From Ligilactobacillus ceti DSM 22408 (GTDB lineage: Bacteria; Bacillota; Bacilli; Lactobacillales; Lactobacillaceae): 64,000 nt of DNA. Positions within the stretch are counted from its first letter, which is position 1. Each line of letters opens with the position of its first letter. This document shows, one piece after another, positions 57,948-64,000 of this stretch. The stretch covers positions 228,160-292,159 of the forward strand of contig NZ_KE383993.1 in assembly GCF_000423245.1 (NCBI RefSeq), given 5' to 3'. Below the pieces are notes generated by a model that searched no databases, had not been told where the DNA came from, and was given only the letters and a program-made list of their open reading frames with translations. The position numbers and the translations under genes were made by a program.

Positions 57948-58949
57948 ATGAGTAAAGAAGATTTAAACGCAACTGTTACTTTTTATCCCAAAGAAAACGA
58001 AGTCCAAGAGTCAGAATATATTGTTGAAGAAATCACACCAATTAGTACAACTGAACGTTTATTAGATTATAATGATCAATTAAAAATTAGTTTACAAAAT
58101 GGGATTAATTTTACGGAATTATTAGATACTTTAATTAATACTAAAAATAGTAGTGAACTTTTAGATGCTACGATGAAATTAATTGATTATCAATTGGATT
58201 CTTCTTATTTAGTTTACCCACAACAATATAGCCGGGCTGATTATTACTTGATTTTTATTAATCGTATTTTAGAAATTCATCAGGCCGAAAGTGTTGTTTT
58301 ACAATCAAATGAACATGAATTTGAACTTCATCATGAATATCCAGGTATTGATAGTTTGGGTTATTTTGTCTTTAAAGTTTTAGAAAATAATGAAAATGGA
58401 GCTTACTACGTTGAAAAGAATACCGGGTTAGAATTGTTCTATCTTGATTTTAAACAACGTGTTCTACGTTTTAACAGTCGAGCTTTAACTGAGTTATTAA
58501 TTGTGAAATATCAAGATGAAATTACTTATGAAGTTTTAACTCAATTTACCGATTATTTATTAGCAATCGGCGATATTTTAAAAGCAGAATATAGTTTTGA
58601 TGTTGATTTTAATATTTTGGATACATCAAATACAGCATATTATGCTATTTCTGATCCTGATATGCCACAACAAGCTTTAGATCGTTTATTTATTTTAGCT
58701 TCAGAAACAGGACATATGTTATTATCCGGTGCACAAAATGAAGCTATTTTAGAATTAGGACAAAATGTTAAGATGACTATTTTCCAACATAGTGGTTTTG
58801 GCGAAGAAGCTCGTTGGGTGATTGCGATTACTGATCCAGATAATGCAGTATCATTCTTTGATGTTTTGGGTCGTTATGCATTCTTAAGTGATTGGTATTT
58901 AGATAATTTAAATAGTTTAGAAATTAAATCTGATCCATTGTATTTTTAA
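57948..58949 (+). CDS. Acidic protein of unknown function
   Basis: A 333-residue soluble, acidic protein of mixed alpha/beta pattern, for example YSRADYYLIFINRILEIHQ, GYFVFKVLENNENGAYYVEK and RWVIAITDPDNAVSFFDVLG. I do not recognise a domain or catalytic motif. It begins nine bases after the previous gene with AGGTGA upstream, so they are translated together. Its strong Glu/Asp content and pairing with a coiled-coil partner suggest a protein complex. Confidence 0.8.
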   Translation: MSKEDLNATVTFYPKENEVQESEYIVEEITPISTTERLLDYNDQLKISLQNGINFTELLDTLINTKNSSELLDATMKLIDYQLDSSYLVYPQQYSRADYYLIFINRILEIHQAESVVLQSNEHEFELHHEYPGIDSLGYFVFKVLENNENGAYYVEKNTGLELFYLDFKQRVLRFNSRALTELLIVKYQDEITYEVLTQFTDYLLAIGDILKAEYSFDVDFNILDTSNTAYYAISDPDMPQQALDRLFILASETGHMLLSGAQNEAILELGQNVKMTIFQHSGFGEEARWVIAITDPDNAVSFFDVLGRYAFLSDWYLDNLNSLEIKSDPLYF

Positions 58950-58973
58950 AAGATAGTTAGTAGGGGGAGCATT

Positions 58974-59432
58974 TTGGATATTGTAGAAATGTTAAAAGCT
59001 GTACGTAAATACCCGTTAATGAGTATTTTACCAATGAAACAAGTTTCTGATGTGGAACGTTTAGCAAGTATTTACGTTGGTTTGAATGTTGAATTAGCAG
59101 CTTTAATGAAATTAGTTAAAGAAAATAATAAAGAAGAAATTTTAACGCAATATTGCCATGCCATGCGCTATTTCTTGGAAATTGGTAATGCGAAAAAATG
59201 GACATATCTTTTATTATTAGAAGACGAAGAATTAGAACAAATGCAAGCTAAATGGCAAAGTAGTTCATATAATAAAGTTTATTTGATTATGCAACAACAA
59301 TTAAATAAATGTTATTTTGAAAATAAAAAAGAATACTTAGTTCATGCTTGGCATATTTTTGTGAAATTTGGAATTAATGAATTGAAATTAACTCCAGCTG
59401 AAATTGAAGAAAAATTCTTTGAAATTTATTAA
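58974..59432 (+). CDS. Degenerate dUTPase_2/MazG-fold-like protein
   Basis: A 152-residue all-helical protein; TTG 58974 follows AGGGGGAG. Its layout follows dimeric dUTPases: a helix with VELAALM, a second with ILTQYCHAMRYFLEIG and a C-terminal HIFVKFGINELKLTPAEIEEKF. The metal motif of that superfamily, ExxE...ExxD, would here be E40-x-x-A43 and Q59-x-x-H62, so three of four ligands are missing. It may be a binding protein rather than an enzyme. The assignment rests on pattern only. Third gene of the operon. Confidence 0.6.
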   Translation: MDIVEMLKAVRKYPLMSILPMKQVSDVERLASIYVGLNVELAALMKLVKENNKEEILTQYCHAMRYFLEIGNAKKWTYLLLLEDEELEQMQAKWQSSSYNKVYLIMQQQLNKCYFENKKEYLVHAWHIFVKFGINELKLTPAEIEEKFFEIY

Positions 59433-59437
59433 ATTAA

Positions 59438-59480
59438 AAAGCTTACTTAACAACTGTTTAGGTTGTTAGGTAAGCTTTTA
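59438..59480. terminator. Shared bidirectional terminator (operon / amidase)
   Basis: AAAAAGCTTACTTAACAAC pairs with GTTGTTAGGTAAGCTTTT, one G-U; T-run to the right and A-run to the left. Confidence 0.88.
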
Positions 59481-60326
59481 TTTTTTGAAATATTTTTCTA
59501 AACCTTTGACGATATCATTGGTTACTGTATTGCGATATTTACTAGAAGTAATAGCTTTAAAATCACGAGTAGAGTTGATATAACCCATTTCTAAAAGGAC
59601 AGCTGGTTGTGTGTTTTCTCGAATAACTAAGAAATCACCAAAATCAATGCCGCGATTTTCTAATGGTAAAACACTAAATGTTTTATTGATACATTTAGCT
59701 AAGCGATATGATGTCTTTTTGTGATAGTAATATGTTGTAATTCCAGAAGCAGTATCTGCATCTGGAGCAGCGTCAAAGTGAATACTGATAAAGGCATCAG
59801 CATGATTTTTTTCCGCCACACGTGGAATCATACTTAATTTAACAAAAGTATCTGTGTCACGTGACATATAAACTTTAGCACCTTTTGCGCGTAATTTTTT
59901 GGCTAATTCAAGGCCATATTTTAAAGTGTAATGTTTCTCCATTTTATTTGTTTGTGAGAGGGCACCAGAATCGGAACCACCATGACCGGGATCGATTACA
60001 ATTGTGGCATCTTTTAAACTAGTAATCTGGTTACGGTCTTTTTGGGCTAAAGTCCAATCAGGAACCCAACCATAATCCTCATTTTCAGTGCGGATTTTGA
60101 CCCAATGATATTTACGATCTAAAACAGTCCCACGCGTATTTAAGGGTAATTCTTTAATTGTTTTATATTCCATCCCCGGTTTTTGATAAAGTTCAGTTTC
60201 GGGTTTAATGATTTGTACTTCTTGAAAATATAAAGAAGTTTTAAAAATTAAAATACCGATAAAACTAAAAATTAAAATGTATTTAATATAAACATTGAGG
60301 GGGATTTTTTTGAAGAAATTCAGCAT
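59478..60326 (-). CDS. N-acetylmuramoyl-L-alanine amidase (SH3b + Amidase_3)
   Basis: A 282-residue peptidoglycan hydrolase. An N-terminal membrane segment (about 7-33) anchors or exports it, an SH3b wall-binding domain follows (ELYQKPGMEYKTIKEL to DYGWVPDWTL), then a zinc Amidase_3 domain: VIDPGHGGSDSG, MEKHYTLKYG, ISIHFDAA and the catalytic Glu in VLLEMGYI. ATG 60326 is chosen because GGGGAG (60335-60340) precedes it; the frame opens 13 codons earlier. An amidase beside hisS is usual in lactobacilli. Confidence 0.92.
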   Translation of the reverse strand: MLNFFKKIPLNVYIKYILIFSFIGILIFKTSLYFQEVQIIKPETELYQKPGMEYKTIKELPLNTRGTVLDRKYHWVKIRTENEDYGWVPDWTLAQKDRNQITSLKDATIVIDPGHGGSDSGALSQTNKMEKHYTLKYGLELAKKLRAKGAKVYMSRDTDTFVKLSMIPRVAEKNHADAFISIHFDAAPDADTASGITTYYYHKKTSYRLAKCINKTFSVLPLENRGIDFGDFLVIRENTQPAVLLEMGYINSTRDFKAITSSKYRNTVTNDIVKGLEKYFKK

Positions 60327-60448
60327 AGTTTTAACTCCCCGTTGCTGTGAAAATTTATTAATCACTTCATTATATCAAAGAGCAAGCATAAGATGAAATT
60401 TTTCATGAATGAAAGGAGACAAAAGTTCGATAAAAAGTAGGCGTTGAC

Positions 60449-60477
60449 TTGACTTTGCGGTCATTTATTAGTATTCT
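60449..60477 (+). promoter_or_regulatory. Promoter of the hisS-aspS T-box leader
   Basis: TTGACT (60449-60454), 17 bp, TATTCT (60472-60477); an overlapping TTGACT at 60444-60449 is off-spacing. Start expected near 60484. Confidence 0.7.
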
Positions 60478-60483
60478 TTAAAG

Positions 60484-60706
60484 GAAATAAATAGGAAACC
60501 AATGATAAAAGATAAGTCGTTAGCACGCGAATTTTTTAGAGAGTGGAAGGTAGCTGGAAATTCCATAAAATTCGGTTAACGAAGACACTTTTTAGGTTGT
60601 ATGAATCTCATACCGTTAGTTACGTTATCCAAAAGTTATAAAAAAGGTGGTACCGTGCTTTTGCGCCCTTGTTGAGGATTATTCAACGAGGCTTTTTTTA
60701 TTTTAA
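60484..60706 (+). promoter_or_regulatory. T-box riboswitch upstream of hisS-aspS
   Basis: A leader with Stem I features (AGAGAG at 60538-60543, then AGCTGGAAATTCC), a specifier region GAAGACACT at 60581-60589, and the conserved T-box AGGTGGTACCGTG at 60645-60657, followed by a terminator. Uncharged tRNA would stabilise an antiterminator and turn on the synthetase genes. GAC (Asp, 60584-60586) followed by the expected purine is the best specifier reading; CAC (His, 60586-60588) overlaps it. Confidence 0.92.
60664..60701 (+). terminator. T-box-controlled terminator
   Basis: GCCCTTGTTGA pairs with TTCAACGAGGC around GGATTA, followed by seven Ts. Its left arm overlaps the sequence that would pair with the T-box. 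Confidence 0.88.
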
Positions 60707-60730
60707 AATGAAATTAGGAGGAAATTTAAT

Positions 60731-62017
60731 ATGAAATACCAACGTCCCAAAGGAACCCAAGATATTTTGCCTAATGAATCTGAAAAATGGCAATACGTTG
60801 AAACAGTAACACGTGAATTATTAACTAAATATCGTTATCAAGAAATTAGAACACCAATTTTTGAAAGTTTTGAAGTTTTCTCAAGAACATCAGGGGAAAC
60901 ATCAGATATCGTGACAAAAGAAATGTATGATTTCTATGATAAAGGTAAACGTCATATTACATTACGTCCAGAAGGTACAGCGGGTGTTGTACGTGCTTTT
61001 GTTGAAAACAAATTATTCGCACCAGAAGTACAAAAACCATTCAAAACATTTTACATGGGACCTATGTTCCGTTACGAACGTCCACAATCAGGTCGTTTAC
61101 GTCAATTCCACCAAATTGGTGTTGAAGCATTCGGCTCAGAAGAACCAGCTTTAGACGTTGAAACAATCGCTATGGCTGTTTCCTTATTAAAAGAATTCGG
61201 TCTTAATAATTTAAAAGTGGCATTAAACACATTAGGTGATGCACAAACTCGCCAAGATTATCGCCAAGCGTTGGTGGATTATTTTACACCATTTGCGGCA
61301 CAATTAAGTGATGATTCTAAAGTTCGTCTAGAAAAGAATCCTTTACGTATTTTAGATAGTAAAGATCCAGCTGATCAAGAAATCGTAGAAAATGCACCCG
61401 TAATTTTAGATTATTTAACACCTGAAGCGAAAGAACATTTTACAACTGTTCGTTCTTTATTAGATGCTTTAGGCATTGAATATGTTGTTGATACAGAAAT
61501 GGTTCGTGGTTTAGATTATTATAATCATACAATTTTTGAAATTATGAGTGATTCTAAAGCTTTCGGCGGTAAGTGGACAACAGTGTGTGCTGGTGGCCGT
61601 TATAGTGGATTAGTTGAACAATTAGGTGGACCAGAAATGTCCGGTGTTGGCTTTGGTTTAGGTGTTGAACGTTTATTATTAATTTTAGATGCTGAAGAAA
61701 TTCAACTTCCAATTGATAACCGTTTAGATGTTTATGTAGTCGGCATTGGTGAAGTAACTAATGAAGAAACATTGAAATTAGTGCAAGCATTACGTCAACA
61801 AGGTTTAATTGCAGATCGTGATTATTTAGGACGTAAACCAAAAGGCCAATTTAAATCTGCTGCGCGTTTAAATGCTAAATATACTTTAACAATCGGTGAA
61901 ACAGAATTAGCTGAACAAAGAGCTAACTTGAAAAATATGGACGCTAAAGAAGAAATTAGTGTTTCATTAGCTGATTTATATACTGATTTTGCGGCTGTTG
62001 CTGAAAAATTAAATTAA
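60731..62017 (+). CDS. hisS: Histidyl-tRNA synthetase
   Basis: A 428-residue class II synthetase: [32 protein letters not shown] (motif 2 region), [20 protein letters not shown], the His-specific [14 protein letters not shown] and [13 protein letters not shown], then the anticodon-binding domain. AGGAGG precedes ATG 60731. It forms an operon with aspS under one T-box. Confidence 0.98.
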   Translation: MKYQRPKGTQDILPNESEKWQYVETVTRELLTKYRYQEIRTPIFESFEVFSRTSGETSDIVTKEMYDFYDKGKRHITLRPEGTAGVVRAFVENKLFAPEVQKPFKTFYMGPMFRYERPQSGRLRQFHQIGVEAFGSEEPALDVETIAMAVSLLKEFGLNNLKVALNTLGDAQTRQDYRQALVDYFTPFAAQLSDDSKVRLEKNPLRILDSKDPADQEIVENAPVILDYLTPEAKEHFTTVRSLLDALGIEYVVDTEMVRGLDYYNHTIFEIMSDSKAFGGKWTTVCAGGRYSGLVEQLGGPEMSGVGFGLGVERLLLILDAEEIQLPIDNRLDVYVVGIGEVTNEETLKLVQALRQQGLIADRDYLGRKPKGQFKSAARLNAKYTLTIGETELAEQRANLKNMDAKEEISVSLADLYTDFAAVAEKLN

Positions 62018-62035
62018 TTAAGGAGTTTATACAAA

Positions 62036-63811
62036 ATGAAAAGAACAACTTATTGTGGTTTAGTTGATGAATCTTATATCGGAAAAGATGTTGTCTTAAA
62101 AGGTTGGGTTCAAAAATATCGTAACTTAGGTAACTTGATTTTTATTGATTTACGTGATCGTGAAGGTTTAGTGCAATTAGTTTTCAACCAAGAATCTGGT
62201 GAAGAAAACTTCCAATTAGCCAAAACATTAAGAAATGAATTTGTAATTGAAGTTCAAGGTAAAGTTGTTGCTCGTGATGAAGCAATGATTAACAAACGTA
62301 TGAAAACAGGTAAAATTGAAGTTGAAGTTAATCAATTAACAATTTTAAACAAAGCTAAAACAACTCCATTTGAAATTAAAGATGATGTTGATGCAGCGGA
62401 TGAATTACGTTTACAATATCGTTACATTGACTTACGTCGTCCTGAAATGCAAAAAGGTTTGTTAATTCGTAACAAAATTACTCAAGCGGTGCATAGCTAT
62501 TTAGCAGAAAATGATTTTATTGATATTGAAACACCATATTTAACAAAATCAACTCCAGAAGGTGCGCGTGATTACTTAGTACCTTCACGTGTCTACCCAG
62601 GACATTTTTATGCTTTACCACAATCACCACAATTATTTAAACAATTATTAATGGGTGCTGGTTATGATCGTTATTACCAAATTGCCCGTTGCTTCCGTGA
62701 TGAAGATTTACGTGGTGATCGTCAACCAGAATTTACACAAATTGACTTAGAAACATCATTTATGGACCAAGAAGAAATTATTGAAATGACTGAAGGTTTA
62801 TTGAAACGTGTTATGAAAGTGGCGGTGAACTATGATTTAACAACACCAATTCCACGTATGACATGGGATGAAGCAATGTCACGTTATGGTTCTGATAAAC
62901 CAGATGTTCGTTTTGGTATGGAATTAAAAGATATGGCAGATGCTGTGAAAGGTATTGGTTTTAAAGTCTTTGATATGGCTTTAGAAAATGGTGGTCAAGT
63001 TAAAGCGATTGCCGTTCCAGGTGGAGCTGATAAATATTCACGTAAACAAATCGATGCTAAACAAGAATACATCAAACGTTTTGGTGCTAAAGGTTTAGCA
63101 TGGGTGAAAGTAACTGAAGAAGGCTTTGCTGGTCCAATTGCTAAATTCTTAACAAATGATGTTGAAGCTATTAAAGCAGCTGCTGAAGCTAATGTTGGCG
63201 ATTTAATTTTATTTGTTGCTGATAAAGATAGTGTTGTAGCTGATTCATTAGGTTATTTACGTTGTGAATTTGCTAAAGAATTAGATATGATTGATAAAAG
63301 TCAATTTGCCTTTGTTTGGGTTGTTGATTGGCCAATGTTTGAATATAGCGAAGATTTTGGTCGTTATATTGCAGCACACCATCCATTCACAATGCCAAAT
63401 GAAGAAGACGTAGAATTATTAGCGACAGATCCACATGCATGTCATGCACAAAGTTATGATATCGTCTTAAATGGTTATGAATTAGGTGGCGGTTCTATCC
63501 GGATTCATGAAAGTGAAGTTCAAGAAGCAATGTTCAAAGCATTAGGCTTTACTGAAGAAAGTGCGAAAGCACAATTTGGTTGGTTTATTGAAGCTTTAGA
63601 CTATGGTTTCCCTCCACATGGTGGTTTAGCACTTGGTTTGGATCGTTTCGCGATGTTATTAGCTGGTAAAGAAAATATCCGCGAAGTTATTGCCTTTCCA
63701 AAGAACTCTAAAGCAACAGAACCATTAACAAAAGCACCTAGTGAAGTTGCACCTGCTCAATTAGCAGAACTTCATATTGATTTAGCTGAAACAGAAGAAA
63801 AAGCAGATTAA
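62036..63811 (+). CDS. aspS: Aspartyl-tRNA synthetase
   Basis: A 591-residue bacterial-type class IIb synthetase: an N-terminal OB anticodon-binding domain ([24 protein letters not shown]), motif 2 [17 protein letters not shown], the GAD insertion domain (about 300-410) and motif 3 [21 protein letters not shown] precedes ATG 62036, 18 bp after hisS. Gly and Pro residues of the QSPQLFKQ loop are as expected. Confidence 0.98.
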   Translation: MKRTTYCGLVDESYIGKDVVLKGWVQKYRNLGNLIFIDLRDREGLVQLVFNQESGEENFQLAKTLRNEFVIEVQGKVVARDEAMINKRMKTGKIEVEVNQLTILNKAKTTPFEIKDDVDAADELRLQYRYIDLRRPEMQKGLLIRNKITQAVHSYLAENDFIDIETPYLTKSTPEGARDYLVPSRVYPGHFYALPQSPQLFKQLLMGAGYDRYYQIARCFRDEDLRGDRQPEFTQIDLETSFMDQEEIIEMTEGLLKRVMKVAVNYDLTTPIPRMTWDEAMSRYGSDKPDVRFGMELKDMADAVKGIGFKVFDMALENGGQVKAIAVPGGADKYSRKQIDAKQEYIKRFGAKGLAWVKVTEEGFAGPIAKFLTNDVEAIKAAAEANVGDLILFVADKDSVVADSLGYLRCEFAKELDMIDKSQFAFVWVVDWPMFEYSEDFGRYIAAHHPFTMPNEEDVELLATDPHACHAQSYDIVLNGYELGGGSIRIHESEVQEAMFKALGFTEESAKAQFGWFIEALDYGFPPHGGLALGLDRFAMLLAGKENIREVIAFPKNSKATEPLTKAPSEVAPAQLAELHIDLAETEEKAD

Positions 63812-63825
63812 TTAAATTACAACTA

Positions 63826-63877
63826 AAAAAGCTAGTTAAGTTCACTCCGTTTCAGGAGTACTTAACTAGCTTTTTAA
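63826..63877. terminator. Shared terminator after aspS
   Basis: AAAAAGCTAGTTAAGT pairs with ACTTAACTAGCTTTTT, with inner ACTCC/GGAGT. Works for aspS and for the leftward gene beyond it. Confidence 0.92.
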
Positions 63878-63884
63878 TTTATAA

Positions 63885-64000
63885 TTATTTCGCCAGATTC
63901 AAATAGTTGCTGAGGTAATCAGCTAAACCATCTTGATCATTGGTAAGTGGGGTAATATCATTAGCGAGATTTTTTAATTCAGTTGTTCCGTTTTGCATCG
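63885..64000 (-). CDS. C-terminal end of a Cof-type HAD phosphatase (partial)
   Basis: The minus strand reads an open frame from the right edge to a TAA at 63885-63887. Its last residues include MQNGTTELKNLANDITPLT, NDQDGLADYLSNYL. The pattern NG..ELK..A...T..N..DG.A..L is the usual C-terminus of Cof-like HAD-IIB sugar phosphatases. The catalytic N-terminal part lies outside the window, so substrate and start cannot be judged. Confidence 0.75.
   Translation of the reverse strand, partial: MQNGTTELKNLANDITPLTNDQDGLADYLSNYLNLAK

Overview
The window is about 64 kb of chromosome from a low-GC Gram-positive bacterium, most likely a member of the Lactobacillaceae. The evidence is the A+T-rich coding sequence with AGGAGG ribosome sites, extended TGn-TATAAT promoters, a CIRCE/HrcA heat-shock operon, a T-box ahead of hisS-aspS, PolC-type polymerase, a mevalonate-pathway gene, an LPXTG surface protein of the SEC10/PgrA type, and the classic lactobacillar order of the recG-smc-ffh, pyrH-polC, nusA-infB and hrcA-dnaK clusters. 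I cannot fix the genus from the sequence alone.

Left end (1-3.4 kb) is accessory. The last two repeats of a type II-style CRISPR array are followed by a 57-residue basic protein, an ATP-grasp protein, a GIY-YIG/DUF4357 protein and a membrane-anchored HExxH protease. A degenerate CRISPR repeat 1.07 kb past the array, next to a 15-bp hairpin, looks like a tracrRNA anti-repeat read leftward.

From 3.4 to 44.3 kb almost everything is core. First come rpmB (leftward), asp23/yloU-fakA, recG, plsX-acpP, rnc-smc-ftsY-ylxM-ffh, rpsP-khpA, rimM-trmD and rplS. Next are pyrH-frr, uppS-cdsA-rseP-proS-polC and rimP-nusA-ylxR-ylxQ-infB-rbfA. The stretch ends with truB-ribF, hrcA-grpE-dnaK-dnaJ and lepA. These genes make lipids and undecaprenyl carriers, target proteins to the membrane, build ribosomes and initiate translation, and protect proteins from heat. 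The usual rpsB-tsf pair is absent upstream of pyrH.

From 44.4 to 51.7 kb lies the most unusual block: a 1058-residue coiled-coil LPKTG surface protein with a central SEC10/PgrA (CAP-like) domain, then a 1123-residue cytoplasmic protein joining two beta-helix regions to two CbxX/CfqX-type AAA+ ATPase domains, then a small membrane protein gene that looks frameshifted.

The right end (51.7-64 kb) holds tRNA-Arg(UCU), a YitT membrane protein, nfo, a ppsR-type regulator, rpsU-yqeY, mvaS, a conserved-looking three-gene operon of unknown function (57.0-59.4 kb) whose last member resembles a dUTPase_2/MazG-fold protein lacking most of its metal ligands, a cell-wall amidase, the T-box and hisS-aspS, and the C-terminal end of a Cof-type HAD phosphatase running off the right edge. 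Well-formed intrinsic terminators separate most transcription units.
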